Shown: positions 53,510 through 63,253, numbered from the stretch's first letter. The stretch: 64,000 nt of DNA from Spirosoma terrae (GCF_010435915.1 NZ_JAAFZH010000004.1:124001-188000); one strand, 5' to 3'. Numbers and translations: made by a program. Notes: generated by a model from the letters alone, not told the origin.

Positions 53510-55405
53510 ATGAAACTCAACCCATACTGTTTGCTTGTTGCCCTGGTAACACACGTATCTGCTACGGCCCAATTCAGGTTCGCTCCCGAAAAGCCGCAGG
53601 TCGGACAAACTGTTTCCTTTACGTATACACCCCAGGGAACTCCCTTATCGGCCGACAGCACCGTTGAGGGACGTTATGTGTATTACGGCGCTCCCAATAA
53701 CATTCACCTGAGTCGGCCAACCACGGCCACTGTTGTTCGGCAGAGCGCTACGTTTGTGGGCCAGTTATATGTTCCGTTGAAAAATGCGTCGGGTATCATG
53801 CTCGCGTTTCGGAATAGCAAACAACCCAAGCGAATCGATCTGAACAAAGGTCAACTCTACGCTATTCCCATCTACGATGCCAATGGCGATGCGCTGCCCC
53901 ATGCCATTGCAGGTCAATCATCCGTTTTTTCGCGAAGCCATTTTATGTATGAGTTAGGCAGTCGTCCTGACCCGGATCGTGTTGTTCTGCTGTACAACCA
54001 GGAACTTCAGCAGAATCCGGCTCTATATCCGATGTACTGGTCCGATTATCTGGCGTCTCAAATCAAGCAGAAAAAACCCGGTTATGGCCCGAAGGTTAAG
54101 CTGGGTATCGAGACGTATCTGGCATCCCGTCCGGCGCCAACCACAGCTGACTTAACAGCAGCGTCGCAGCTATACGAAAGTATGGGAGACTTTCCCAAAG
54201 CCAATGCATTGCGTGAGCAGATGAAAACGCTGGACCCCGCCGGGTCGATGGTACTGAAAGATCGGGCAACGGCCGTGCGGAACGAAACAAACTGGGAACG
54301 TAAGAAGACAGCCTATCTGGCTTATCAGAAAGAATTTCCGAATTCAACGTATCTGCCAGCGCTGACAGTTATGATGACCGACGGTTATTTCAAAAACAAC
54401 GATATTAAGGGACTGGTAACCTTTGTGGAGCAACAGCCAGTGTCCCATACCGACGTAATGATGTTGAATAGCATGGCTTTTCAACTAGCCGATGAGCGCC
54501 GGTCATTACCGGAATCCGAACAATTGATAACGCGGGCTTTGTCAATTTTAAAAACACAGGCTAAACCAGCTAACGTAACGGGAAACTGGGAAACCGAAAA
54601 ACAAAATCGGCAACGTCAATTGATGAATACGTATGCCCGGTCGCTGGAACAACAGGGCAAATACGCCGAAGCCTACACGGCCTATCAGACCGTTATTCAG
54701 CCCGACGATATTGACAATAGTGATCCACGCACCAATGAACGCTATTTCCTGTGTGCTCTACAGGCAAATCATGCCACCGATGCAAGACCTGTGATTGAGG
54801 AGGCCGTCCAGATCGGGAAAGCAACTCCCCGGCTGAAAACCGTTCTCCGTGACTGGTACGCCAAACAACCAGGTAATACACTGGCAAAGGCTGATGCCTA
54901 TATCGCCGATCTTGAGGCCGATATACGAGCCGACCAGCGCGATGAGCTTCAGCAGATTCTGATCAATGAACCCGCGCCCGCTTTTTCGATGACCGACTTA
55001 AAAGGACGTACCATTTCGTCGGCTTCATTAAAAGGGAAAGTGATTGTTTTGGATTTCTGGGCAACCTGGTGTGGTCCGTGTATCGCTTCGTTTCCGGCGA
55101 TGCAGCAAGCCCAAATGCGGTTTCAAAGCGACCCTAATGTTCAGTTTCTGTTTGTTAACACGCGGGAAGGAGGACCTGTGCAACGCGTGCATAACTTCAT
55201 GAGCAAGCACACCTACCCATTCACGGTTCCTCTGGATGGCAATCAACGAGTTTCACGAGCCTATAAAGTGCAGGGTATTCCTACTAAAGTAGTGATCGAT
55301 CCTAAAGGTCGCGTTCGTTACCGCCAAATTGGCTACTCCGGCGATCCGGAAGCTACTGTCAATGAGTTATCCCTCGTCGTTGAAATGCTGAAGGAAGGTA
55401 AATAA
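53510..55405 (+). CDS. TlpA-like thioredoxin-domain protein with long N-terminal region
   Basis: The 631-residue protein has a signal peptide (MKLNPYCLLVALVTHVSATAQ) and a C-terminal TlpA/ResA-type thioredoxin domain with the redox motif WCGPC at residues 520-524, inside VIVLDFWATWCGPCIASFPA. The middle 350 residues are helical with tetratricopeptide-like repeats, and a beta-rich N-terminal domain precedes them. It should work in the periplasm in thiol-disulfide exchange. It begins 19 bases after the symporter stop, and a GNAT gene follows closely, suggesting one transcript. Confidence 0.87.
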   Translation: MKLNPYCLLVALVTHVSATAQFRFAPEKPQVGQTVSFTYTPQGTPLSADSTVEGRYVYYGAPNNIHLSRPTTATVVRQSATFVGQLYVPLKNASGIMLAFRNSKQPKRIDLNKGQLYAIPIYDANGDALPHAIAGQSSVFSRSHFMYELGSRPDPDRVVLLYNQELQQNPALYPMYWSDYLASQIKQKKPGYGPKVKLGIETYLASRPAPTTADLTAASQLYESMGDFPKANALREQMKTLDPAGSMVLKDRATAVRNETNWERKKTAYLAYQKEFPNSTYLPALTVMMTDGYFKNNDIKGLVTFVEQQPVSHTDVMMLNSMAFQLADERRSLPESEQLITRALSILKTQAKPANVTGNWETEKQNRQRQLMNTYARSLEQQGKYAEAYTAYQTVIQPDDIDNSDPRTNERYFLCALQANHATDARPVIEEAVQIGKATPRLKTVLRDWYAKQPGNTLAKADAYIADLEADIRADQRDELQQILINEPAPAFSMTDLKGRTISSASLKGKVIVLDFWATWCGPCIASFPAMQQAQMRFQSDPNVQFLFVNTREGGPVQRVHNFMSKHTYPFTVPLDGNQRVSRAYKVQGIPTKVVIDPKGRVRYRQIGYSGDPEATVNELSLVVEMLKEGK

Positions 55406-55439
55406 TATCTTCTGACAATTATTTTAAGAATTGACCAAA

Positions 55440-55940
55440 ATGACCATTCGACCCGCTACGCGTTCCGATTTACCTAATCTGATGAAACTTGTTAAAGTAG
55501 TTGTCCCTCTGATGCGCGAAGCGGGCAACTTTCAGTGGGATGATACGTATCCAAATGAAACTGTTTTCGGTCAGGATATTGACAAGGCTCAATTGTGGGT
55601 AGCCGATATTGATGGTCAACTGGCAGGGGTAGCCGCCTTGACGGAAGATCAGGAACCCGAATATGCGCAAGTTGGCTTTGATATTTTTCAACGGGCCGTG
55701 GTGACGCACCGTCTCGCCGTCGATCCTGCTTTTAGAGGTCAGGGCATAGCAGCAGCCTTACTTAATCAGGCAGAAAAACTGGCTCTGGAACGTAACGTAG
55801 CTTCCCTTCGCATCGATACGAACTCAGAAAATCAGGTAACTCAGAAACTATTTCCCAAACTGGGCTATCAATTAGCCGGTGAGATTACGCTCGGGTTCCG
55901 GCCGGGCTTGCGATTCCTGGCCTATGAGAAACAACTGTAG
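55440..55940 (+). CDS. GNAT-family acetyltransferase
   Basis: The 166-residue protein (from the ATG at 55440; a TTG at 55431 is in frame) has the GNAT core: an N-terminal MTIRPATRSDLPNLMKLV, and the acetyl-CoA loop in RLAVDPAFRGQGIAAALLN (residues about 95-113). The acceptor is unknown. It starts 34 bases after the TlpA-like gene and probably shares its transcript. Confidence 0.88.
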   Translation: MTIRPATRSDLPNLMKLVKVVVPLMREAGNFQWDDTYPNETVFGQDIDKAQLWVADIDGQLAGVAALTEDQEPEYAQVGFDIFQRAVVTHRLAVDPAFRGQGIAAALLNQAEKLALERNVASLRIDTNSENQVTQKLFPKLGYQLAGEITLGFRPGLRFLAYEKQL

Positions 55941-56002
55941 CCTGGACGTCCACGTCCGGGTGATCTATGAGTTTAGTTTTACCCGGACGCAGACAGCCAG
56001 GC
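55940..56002. terminator. Interrupted inverted repeat between convergent genes
   Basis: Two matching blocks pair across 20 bases: CGTCCGGGT with ACCCGGACG, and outside them GCCTGG with CCAGGC, with a 7-base bulge on each side. It lies between the GNAT stop and the SDR stop and may act as a terminator for both, although it lacks a T-run after the outer stem. Confidence 0.5.
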
Positions 56003-56003
56003 A

Positions 56004-56909
56004 TTACTGACCTTCTTTTTTGCTGGCCCGATTAGCCTGCTTTATACTTTGTTCGATCATATCCCATTGCTCTGAGCTTACTTGCTCCAAGTGATTGAAC
56101 TCGCCAGCTGCCAACACTTCTCCCCCATCAATGGTCACGGTTTCGCCCGTAATAAAGCCTGAATAATCTGAGAGGAGATAAGCCGCCAGATTGGCGAGTT
56201 CGCCGTGTTCGCCAACCCGTTTGAGCGGAATACGTTTTGTTGGGTCCATTACGCTGGCCAATGGTTCAGGAAACAGACGATCCCAGGCCCCTTTTGTCGG
56301 AAATGGCCCTGGCGCAATAGCGTTGAGCCGAATCCCATATTTACCCCACTCAGCCGCTAATGATTTGGTCATGATCAGTGCCCCACCCTTGGCTACCGCC
56401 GATGGTACTACGTAGCCAGACCCAGTGCTGGCATACGTAGTGGATATATTTAACACAACGCCCGGAATACTGTTCTCGATCCAGTATTTACCCACGGCCA
56501 GCGTAAAGTAATACGTACCGCGCAGGACAATATCGACAATTGTATCAAAGGCTTTGTAGGATAAGCGCTCGGTTGGACTGATAAAATTTCCCGCTGAATT
56601 GTTGAGCAAGCCATCGATTTTACCAAATTTCTCAATTGTCTGGCTAATGACTTGTTCTATCTCAGCCGGATTTCGTACATCGCACTGAATGGCCAGCACC
56701 TCTCCAGCATCGGCTGGGCGGTCGGGCTCGCTCATCAACTCCCGAGCGGTTTCGTCAAGCACGGCCTGACGGCGACTACAAATCGTTACGTTCGCACCTA
56801 ACTGCAACAAATAGCGCGTGATTGATTTACCAAGACCAGTACCACCACCGGTAACAATAATGGTTTTCCCGCGCATGGCTCCATCCCGGAGCATTCCTGA
56901 TGTATTCAT
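56004..56909 (-). CDS. SDR oxidoreductase, 2,4-dienoyl-CoA reductase-like
   Basis: The 301-residue short-chain dehydrogenase has the cofactor motif TGGGTGLG at residues 20-27 and NNSAGNFISP near 110. The catalytic region lacks the usual Tyr in YxxxK and reads SAVAKGG, keeping the Lys; that is typical of 2,4-dienoyl-CoA reductases. GETVTIDGGEVL ends the core. It should reduce a dienoyl- or enoyl-CoA with NADPH. The enoyl-CoA hydratase family gene lies 4 bases upstream and the two form a unit for unsaturated fatty acid breakdown. Confidence 0.85.
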   Translation of the reverse strand: MNTSGMLRDGAMRGKTIIVTGGGTGLGKSITRYLLQLGANVTICSRRQAVLDETARELMSEPDRPADAGEVLAIQCDVRNPAEIEQVISQTIEKFGKIDGLLNNSAGNFISPTERLSYKAFDTIVDIVLRGTYYFTLAVGKYWIENSIPGVVLNISTTYASTGSGYVVPSAVAKGGALIMTKSLAAEWGKYGIRLNAIAPGPFPTKGAWDRLFPEPLASVMDPTKRIPLKRVGEHGELANLAAYLLSDYSGFITGETVTIDGGEVLAAGEFNHLEQVSSEQWDMIEQSIKQANRASKKEGQ

Positions 56910-56913
56910 ACTC

Positions 56914-57753
56914 TTAATACCCTCGGTTTATCTTCTTGTTAAATTCGGCCTGCCGCTTTTCCATTGTGGCCTGCATAGCCTCACTAAAATCGTCGGACTG
57001 AAGCTGCGATGAATTCCAGACGGCTACGTATTGGAGGCCATCTTCAATGGACTTGTTCAGGCTATAGTTCAGTACACGCTTGGCTCCCTGAACCGCCGTG
57101 GCTGGATTACGGGCAATCTGCTGCGCCAGACTCTGGGCAGCCTCAAATAACTGCTCCGGCGTATCATAGACGTGATTGACCAGTCCAATACGTTCGGCGA
57201 AAGCCGCGTCGTAATCGGCTCCCGTAAACGCCATTTCACGAGTAAACCCCTGACCAATGATGGGCGGCAGAAACTGCAAACCACCAATATCGGGCGTAAT
57301 AGCAAGTCTGGCTTCACGCAGACTAAATGTTGCGTCACGGGAGCACAGTCGAATATCTGCAGCCGCAATCATATTCACCCCACCTCCAATACACCAGCCA
57401 TGCACGGCTGCAATAACCGGTTTAGGAGATTCATGCATTTTCTGGAAACCAGATTGCATATACCGGATCTGAGCCATCAGGTCGGCCCGCTGATGAGCCA
57501 CCACCGTGCCCGTAGTCATGGTGGCCAGCTTAGGCATCATCTGGGGAATGTTCAGGCCGTAGCTGAAATGGTCACCACTTCCGCGGAAAACAAGACACCG
57601 AACCTCAGGCATGCGATTGATTGCATCCATCGCTTTCGGAAGTTCGTCCCAAAACTCGGGTCCCATAGCGTTGCCCTTCCCTGGACCCAGCAACGTAACG
57701 GTCATTACCCCCTCTTTTTGGCTCAATAATAAGGATTGATAGGTCTCAGCCAT
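56914..57753 (-). CDS. Enoyl-CoA hydratase/isomerase, dienoyl-CoA isomerase-like
   Basis: From the ATG at 57753 the product has 279 residues. The crotonase oxyanion segments are RGSGDHFSYGLNIPQM and PVIAAVHGWCIGGGVNM. The catalytic stretch is SLREARLAITPDIGGLQFLP, with a Glu and an Asp placed as in delta(3,5)-delta(2,4)-dienoyl-CoA isomerase (ECH1 type) instead of the two Glu of plain hydratases. It fits with the reductase gene downstream. The frame is open to 57843, but those 30 residues do not resemble the family. Confidence 0.85.
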   Translation of the reverse strand: MAETYQSLLLSQKEGVMTVTLLGPGKGNAMGPEFWDELPKAMDAINRMPEVRCLVFRGSGDHFSYGLNIPQMMPKLATMTTGTVVAHQRADLMAQIRYMQSGFQKMHESPKPVIAAVHGWCIGGGVNMIAAADIRLCSRDATFSLREARLAITPDIGGLQFLPPIIGQGFTREMAFTGADYDAAFAERIGLVNHVYDTPEQLFEAAQSLAQQIARNPATAVQGAKRVLNYSLNKSIEDGLQYVAVWNSSQLQSDDFSEAMQATMEKRQAEFNKKINRGY

Positions 57754-57875
57754 AATAACAGTATGCTTGCATACGATTTTTGTAAAGGTAGTATAATTCC
57801 AGGATGCTTTGCAACTATAGCAAGTCCGATCTGATTCATACACCTGTTTTCGGGTAATAGTCAGGTTACTACTGA

Positions 57876-57918
57876 TTTTACATACAAATCATGCATTAAT
57901 GAATATATTTTACATACA
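57876..57918 (+). promoter_or_regulatory. Direct repeat, possible PadR operator
   Basis: TTTTACATACA occurs at 57876-57886 and again at 57908-57918. The copies are 32 bases apart, about three helical turns, and both contain ACAT as in known PadR sites. They lie 32 bases or more before the PadR start and could be its autoregulatory operator. Confidence 0.45.
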
Positions 57919-57949
57919 TTTACAGAGTTAACTCAAACAATACCAGCTT

Positions 57950-58285
57950 ATGAAGGGGACGAACCTGGGTGAATTTGAAGAATTAGTGTTGCTTACCATT
58001 GCTGCACTGCTCAATGAAGCCTATAGCGTTGCCATATGTGACGAATTGGAGAAGCACACGGGACGAACGGCCAAACTGGGAGTCGTGCATGCGGTTCTGA
58101 ATCGTCTGGAAGAAAAAGGACTCGTTACAAGTAGCCTGGGCGAAGCTACCAGCACACGTGGAGGAAAACGAAAGCGCTTCTATGAAGTAACTCACGCCGG
58201 CAAAGTAGCCCTTGTTAAAGCAAAAGATGTCCGCGAATCGCTCTGGCGTATTATTCCTGGATTTAATCTGGAAGGGTCGATATGA
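57950..58285 (+). CDS. PadR-family transcriptional regulator
   Basis: The 111-residue product is a PadR-type winged-helix repressor. The DNA-binding domain is visible in LGEFEELVLLTIAALLNEAY and GVVHAVLNRLEEKGLVTSSL, and the tail in GGKRKRFYEVTHAGKVALVK. Its stop overlaps the ATG of the permease gene by 4 bases (ATGA), so it is coupled to it. Such PadR-permease pairs occur repeatedly in Bacteroidota and Acidobacteriota. It probably represses its own operon; a direct repeat stands in the leader. Confidence 0.92.
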   Translation: MKGTNLGEFEELVLLTIAALLNEAYSVAICDELEKHTGRTAKLGVVHAVLNRLEEKGLVTSSLGEATSTRGGKRKRFYEVTHAGKVALVKAKDVRESLWRIIPGFNLEGSI

Positions 58286-60918
58286 AAGCGCCAAAGCCCC
58301 CCATAGAACCACCGTGTTGGGCACAACGCCTGCTACGCTGGTATTGTCGGCCCGATTTGCTGGAGGATTTGCAAGGCGATCTAAACGAGTATTTCGAGCG
58401 GAACCTGACCGCAAAAGGCCCTACTCGGGCTCGCCTGATTTATATCATTGACGTCTTGAAGTTTTTTAGAACCTATACCATTCGCAAGCCCGATTTCATT
58501 AATCTTCTCATTCACTGGATCATGATAGATAGCTATTTTAAAACTTCAAGGCGTAGTCTGATACGTAATAAATTGTTTTCGGTGATCAATATCATCGGCC
58601 TGTCGGTCAGTATGTCAATCGGTTTGCTGGTGATAGCCTTTGTTTCCGATCTACGCTCCTACGACTATTTCCATAAAAAAAGAGCTACAATTTATCGCAT
58701 TCTGACCAAAGACGACGCTACGGGTAGACCTACAATGGAGCTGGCTACCACCTCCCACAAAGCGGGACTTATGATCCGGGAAGCGATTCCTGGCGTAGAG
58801 GATATAACCATCATTCAACGTGAATTTTCCGGCGATGCCAAAGTAAATGATGAAACTATCATTCCTATAAAAGCCTTATGGGCCGATAAGTCATTCTTTA
58901 ACGTCTTTACGTTCCCACTACTAGCCGGTGATTCATCAACCGCTCTGCGTGAGCCTTATTCGCTGATTCTCACCGAGAAAACTGCGAACAAATTATTTGG
59001 GACCACTGATGCACTGGGTAAATCGGTGCAGTTCGATACAGTAGCTTATACCGTTACGGGTATCATGAAAGATATTCCCAAACTCTCGCACCTGAAGTTT
59101 GAAGCACTGATGTCGTTAACCTCTCTCGGAGAGGCACGTACCGCTGTCGATCGGGAACGGATGGACTGGGCAGGTATTTACGGTAATTTCGTCTATCTGA
59201 CTATTCCCGAAAATCGGAATCTACAAACCATCCAGAAGACTCTCGACCGACTCAGTGCCACCGAAAACCAGAAACTGAAAAACCGGAAAATTACCCTTTC
59301 ACTCCAGCCATTGAGCGCTATTACGTTGGATAAGCGATACGCAAACGAATTCGGTGCAAACGTACCGAGCCTGGTGATCTGGATAGTAGCTGGTTTGGCT
59401 TTTGTTATTATTCTGTCGGCCTGTTTTAATTATACCAATCTGTCAATTGCCCGTTCGCTACGTCGTACGCGGGAGGTTGGCATACGGAAAATTGTTGGCG
59501 CTCTGAAAGGACACGTATTGGGCCAGTTTGTGATGGAGTCTGTTATCATAGCCCTCCTTGCGCTGGCATTCTCCAGTTTACTTTTTTTCTTCCTTCGGCA
59601 TCAGTTTCTGGCGTTAGCTCCGCAACTCAATGACATCGCCCAGCTTGAACTTTCTCCTCGGCTATTCGTCTATTTTCTGCTCCTTGCGGTATCGGTCGGC
59701 ATTGTTGCCGGTTTTTTACCCGCTTTATTCTTCTCGAAGATAAAGGCCATTCAGGTCCTGAAAGCGACTTCATCGATTCAATTATTCCGGCATATCAACC
59801 TTCGAAAATCGTTGATTGTGCTTCAGTACACTGTCTCGCTCGTGTTTATTACGTCCACCATCATCGGCTATCGGCAGTATAAGAGCTTTCTCAGCTTTGA
59901 TCTGGGATTTTCGACTGAAAACATTCTCAACATCAATTTACAGGGCAATAACGGCGACCTGCTGATCAACGAATTACAACCGTTACCAGCCGTTAACAAG
60001 ATCTCAAAATCAAGCATTGTTACCAGTCTTGGCAGTCTGGTTGGTACGTCTATGAAGTATAAAGACGCTCAGGATTCGTCGCTCGTCTGGCTGAATTATG
60101 TCGACAAAAATTATATACCAATCCACAAACATACATTTCTTGCCGGGGGCAATTTTACAGTCATTCCCAAAAAGGATGCAGAGAGTGAAGTAATCGTAAA
60201 CGAGCAGGTTCTAAAACGTTTTGCCATTGCCGGACGTGACCCGCATAAAGCCATTGGCGAACAGATCACAATGGATAAACAGAAGCTGCGGATTATAGGG
60301 GTGCTTAAAGATTTTCATTACGGTACGATGGAGAATAAAATTGAACCGATGGCTCTCCGCTACGTCACGGGTGAGTCGGGTGGTTATCTGAATGTCAGCA
60401 TTACGTCTACCGACGTACCAGCAACGCTTGCCAGCATTGACCAGGCGTGGCGAAAGATCGACAAAATACATCCGCTGGACGCTAAGTTCTACGACGATCA
60501 GATTGAAGAAGCGTATCGTCAATTCATGGTAATTACCCAGATTATCGGTTTCATTACGTTTCTGGCTATTGTTATTGCTTCTATGGGACTATTTGGTATG
60601 GTTGTTTTCACTGCCGAAACCAGGCTAAAGGAAATCAGTATTCGTAAAGTGTTAGGAGCCAGTGAATTTAAATTAGTGTACCTGCTGAGCCGAGGTTTTC
60701 TGGCTCTGTTAGCTATTGCTACGTTGATAGCACTACCCGCTACCTATCTCCTATTTGATCGGATTATTCTTTCCAAATTTGTTTATCATAAACCAATCAG
60801 CATCAACGACTTAACCACGGGAGTTTTGATCGTTATGCTGATAGCCTTCCTGCTGATAGCTTCACAAACAGTGAAAGTGGCCCGACGTAATCCAGCGAAC
60901 GTATTAAAGAGTGAGTAG
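58282..60918 (+). CDS. FtsX/MacB-type permease with PadR-linked prefix domain
   Basis: The 878-residue protein has an 80-residue cytoplasmic prefix (CWAQRLLRWYCRPDLLEDLQ, GDLNEYFERN) known from permeases encoded next to PadR genes. From Met81 (MIDSYFKTSRRSLIRNKLFS) it continues as a double-FtsX permease with eight predicted membrane segments, ending EISIRKVLGASEFKLVYLLS and a last segment near 850. It is paralogous throughout to the 817-residue protein at 31640-34093, which lacks the prefix. No ATPase is adjacent, so it may work with one encoded elsewhere. Confidence 0.9.
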   Translation: MKAPKPPIEPPCWAQRLLRWYCRPDLLEDLQGDLNEYFERNLTAKGPTRARLIYIIDVLKFFRTYTIRKPDFINLLIHWIMIDSYFKTSRRSLIRNKLFSVINIIGLSVSMSIGLLVIAFVSDLRSYDYFHKKRATIYRILTKDDATGRPTMELATTSHKAGLMIREAIPGVEDITIIQREFSGDAKVNDETIIPIKALWADKSFFNVFTFPLLAGDSSTALREPYSLILTEKTANKLFGTTDALGKSVQFDTVAYTVTGIMKDIPKLSHLKFEALMSLTSLGEARTAVDRERMDWAGIYGNFVYLTIPENRNLQTIQKTLDRLSATENQKLKNRKITLSLQPLSAITLDKRYANEFGANVPSLVIWIVAGLAFVIILSACFNYTNLSIARSLRRTREVGIRKIVGALKGHVLGQFVMESVIIALLALAFSSLLFFFLRHQFLALAPQLNDIAQLELSPRLFVYFLLLAVSVGIVAGFLPALFFSKIKAIQVLKATSSIQLFRHINLRKSLIVLQYTVSLVFITSTIIGYRQYKSFLSFDLGFSTENILNINLQGNNGDLLINELQPLPAVNKISKSSIVTSLGSLVGTSMKYKDAQDSSLVWLNYVDKNYIPIHKHTFLAGGNFTVIPKKDAESEVIVNEQVLKRFAIAGRDPHKAIGEQITMDKQKLRIIGVLKDFHYGTMENKIEPMALRYVTGESGGYLNVSITSTDVPATLASIDQAWRKIDKIHPLDAKFYDDQIEEAYRQFMVITQIIGFITFLAIVIASMGLFGMVVFTAETRLKEISIRKVLGASEFKLVYLLSRGFLALLAIATLIALPATYLLFDRIILSKFVYHKPISINDLTTGVLIVMLIAFLLIASQTVKVARRNPANVLKSE

Positions 60919-61046
60919 CGATTAGGCACTACGTTATCGAGCGTGAATCATAGCCGTTCGGAATGATTGCAACCAATAAATGGTTCAATTGATAATCCTG
61001 TCATCCAAGCCTTCTTTCAGGAAGACAGGTTATTTACCCTACGACT

Positions 61047-62177
61047 ATGGCTCATTTCGATACCCTTGCCCTTCGTGCTACGCACCAGATTGATCCAATC
61101 ACCGGGGCTGTTGTTCCGCCGATTCATCTCTCAACGACTTTTGCCCGTAACGAAACCAATGAGTTACCAGCCGATTACGTGTATACACGACCAAATAATC
61201 CGACTCGTGAAGCATTGGAAAAAGCGTTGGCAACGCTGGAAGGTGGAGCCGTAGGTATGGCTTTTGGATCTGGGCAGGCTGCTACGATGACGCTTTTCCA
61301 GGCACTACGTCCCGGCGACCACGTAGTGCTTGCTTCGGATGCGTATTATGGTACGCCCGCTTTGCTGGAACAGGTTTTCCATCCCTGGGGCCTCACCTAT
61401 ACGCGGGTCAATATGAGCGATATTGATGCTGTACAGCAATCGATCCACGAAAATACACGGGTCGTTTGGTGCGAAACGCCATCCAACCCAATGCTGGCCA
61501 TTACTGATTTACTAACCATCAGCAGCATTGCCCACGATGCTGGGGCCATTTGCGTCTGTGACAACACCTGGGCTACCCCTGCCCTCCAACGTCCTTTCGA
61601 TTTCAACTGTGATGTGGTGATGCACTCAACCACCAAATATTTGAGCGGCCACAGCGATGTGTTGGGCGGTGCTCTGATTTTCAGGCAGAATGATGAACTA
61701 GCCAAGCGCATTCGGACGTTGCAAAGTTTGTCGGGAGCGGTACCTTCTCCGTTTGACTGTTGGCTCATTAGTCGGGGAATAAAAACGTTGGGTGTCCGAT
61801 TGCGAGCCCAAACGGCCACCGCCCAGACCGTTGCTGAATTTCTTGACGGCCATTATGCCATCGACACCGTTCATTATCCCGGTTTAGCCAACCATCCCGA
61901 CCGCGCCCTGATTCATCAGCAGATGAATGCGCCCGGAGCTATGCTATCTGTACAGGTAAAAGGCGGTGCTGAAGAAGCCCTTCAGTTTATTGGCAAATTG
62001 AAGCTATTTACACGCGCAACCAGTCTGGGGGGCGTTGAAAGCTTGATTGAACACCGAGCCAGCGTTGAAGGCCCGAACACGACAACGCCACAGAATCTCC
62101 TCCGTCTTTCTATTGGTCTGGAACATCCCGAGGATTTAATAAACGACCTGGCTCAGGCACTCGATGCCATTCGTTAA
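61047..62177 (+). CDS. PLP-dependent transsulfuration enzyme (cystathionine gamma-synthase/lyase family)
   Basis: The 376-residue protein is of the Cys/Met metabolism PLP enzyme family. It starts MAHFDTLALRATHQIDPIT, has YTRPNNPTREALEKALATLE, the PLP-phosphate site GSGQAATMT and the lysine Schiff base at Lys197 in MHSTTKYLSGHSDVLGG. SLGGVESLIEHRAS near the end is typical. It makes or breaks cystathionine, or forms homocysteine by sulfhydrylation; which one cannot be decided. It is a single gene with no riboswitch seen in the 128-base leader. Confidence 0.9.
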   Translation: MAHFDTLALRATHQIDPITGAVVPPIHLSTTFARNETNELPADYVYTRPNNPTREALEKALATLEGGAVGMAFGSGQAATMTLFQALRPGDHVVLASDAYYGTPALLEQVFHPWGLTYTRVNMSDIDAVQQSIHENTRVVWCETPSNPMLAITDLLTISSIAHDAGAICVCDNTWATPALQRPFDFNCDVVMHSTTKYLSGHSDVLGGALIFRQNDELAKRIRTLQSLSGAVPSPFDCWLISRGIKTLGVRLRAQTATAQTVAEFLDGHYAIDTVHYPGLANHPDRALIHQQMNAPGAMLSVQVKGGAEEALQFIGKLKLFTRATSLGGVESLIEHRASVEGPNTTTPQNLLRLSIGLEHPEDLINDLAQALDAIR

Positions 62178-62206
62178 CGCTGTCGTTGTATTGTCAGATA
62201 GCCGAT

Positions 62207-62518
62207 TTATTTAGGCGTAGGAGTGATTTTGGGAATGGATGAGCCAGGTCGATTCTGTCTCCGATACGTCCCCGGCATTTGCTGTATGCTGTATCGTGTG
62301 GATGAATCAGGCACTTTGATTGGCATGTTATCCAACGTAGCACGGACCACGTTGTCAGGATCGCCGGGGGCTCTGTAAAAAGAGTTATTAGGTCGGACGT
62401 TCGGCATATTGCCCGCATCGGGTGTTACCGGCAACGAATCACGCCTGACGTTCGTTGATGGGATCTGCGCATGCACGTAGCTGGCCATGAGCAAAAATAG
62501 GAGCGTAATAACGTTCAT
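62207..62518 (-). CDS. Small secreted proline-rich protein
   Basis: The 103-residue product has a signal peptide (MNVITLLFLLMASYVHAQIP) and a mature chain rich in Pro, Asn, Arg and Ser with little predicted secondary structure, ending GSSIPKITPTPK. It has no known domain. Convergent with the transsulfuration enzyme; the stops lie 29 bases apart. Confidence 0.6.
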   Translation of the reverse strand: MNVITLLFLLMASYVHAQIPSTNVRRDSLPVTPDAGNMPNVRPNNSFYRAPGDPDNVVRATLDNMPIKVPDSSTRYSIQQMPGTYRRQNRPGSSIPKITPTPK

Positions 62519-62653
62519 AAGGAATGATGATAAGGTATAGTTTGTCTACTAGATTCTAATTAACTGCCAGCCGTTGCTGTTACGGATTGAACTTTATCAA
62601 GAAACTAAACCATAGCAGCCGTGGTTTCTCAGACGTAAAGAGCAGCCTAACCA

Positions 62654-63253
62654 ATGAAAATCGCTTTAATTTCTACGTCGTCGCGCAAAAACAGTAATTC
62701 ACTGCGCTTCGTCACATATATACAGCACCTGCTGGCCGAAGAAGGCCTGCACGAGGTATCAATTGTCAATTTCGAACACTACGATATACCCTTTGTTGGG
62801 CAGGGTTCAGTTAAGCCAGATACGCTTACCCCTTTTCAACAGGAATTAATCAAGACCTGGGAGTCGGCCGACCTGATTCTTTTTGCGATGCCGGAATACA
62901 ACTGGACCGCCCCTCCTCAGGCTACCAATACGATTCATCAATTAGGCACACCATCGTTCAAGCACCTTTTTAATGATAAAATTTTTGCGATGGTTGGTAT
63001 TTCAAATGGCCGGGGTGGACGACAGCCAGCCTTAGACATGACCACTGTTATCAATAAAACAATCAGTTTTACAAACAGCTATTCTATTGTGTCGCCCAAG
63101 TTATACGAATCGCACGAAACGGACAAAAACCTGGACGAAAACGGTCATTTTGTGGGCCATGAGGTTTATGAGCGTACCGCCAGGGCTTTTCTACATTACA
63201 CACTCCACGTAGCACAACGATGGATTGTCGATGAACCCGCCGAAAAGGTATAA
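62654..63253 (+). CDS. NADPH-dependent FMN reductase-like flavoprotein
   Basis: The 199-residue protein has the flavodoxin-like fold of NADPH-dependent FMN reductases: ALISTSSRKNSNSLRFVTYI with the FMN phosphate loop, then LILFAMPEYNWTAPPQATN typical of the family, and IFAMVGISNGRGGRQPALD. It reduces flavins or quinones. The DUF1801 gene follows after 42 bases on the same strand, so they may be one unit. Confidence 0.85.
   Translation: MKIALISTSSRKNSNSLRFVTYIQHLLAEEGLHEVSIVNFEHYDIPFVGQGSVKPDTLTPFQQELIKTWESADLILFAMPEYNWTAPPQATNTIHQLGTPSFKHLFNDKIFAMVGISNGRGGRQPALDMTTVINKTISFTNSYSIVSPKLYESHETDKNLDENGHFVGHEVYERTARAFLHYTLHVAQRWIVDEPAEKV

Noticed and set aside
61302-61329. Inverted repeat GCACTACGT/ACGTAGTGC as a possible operator
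   Set aside because: It lies inside the transsulfuration enzyme gene with ordinary coding signal; kept only as an example of the recurring word.
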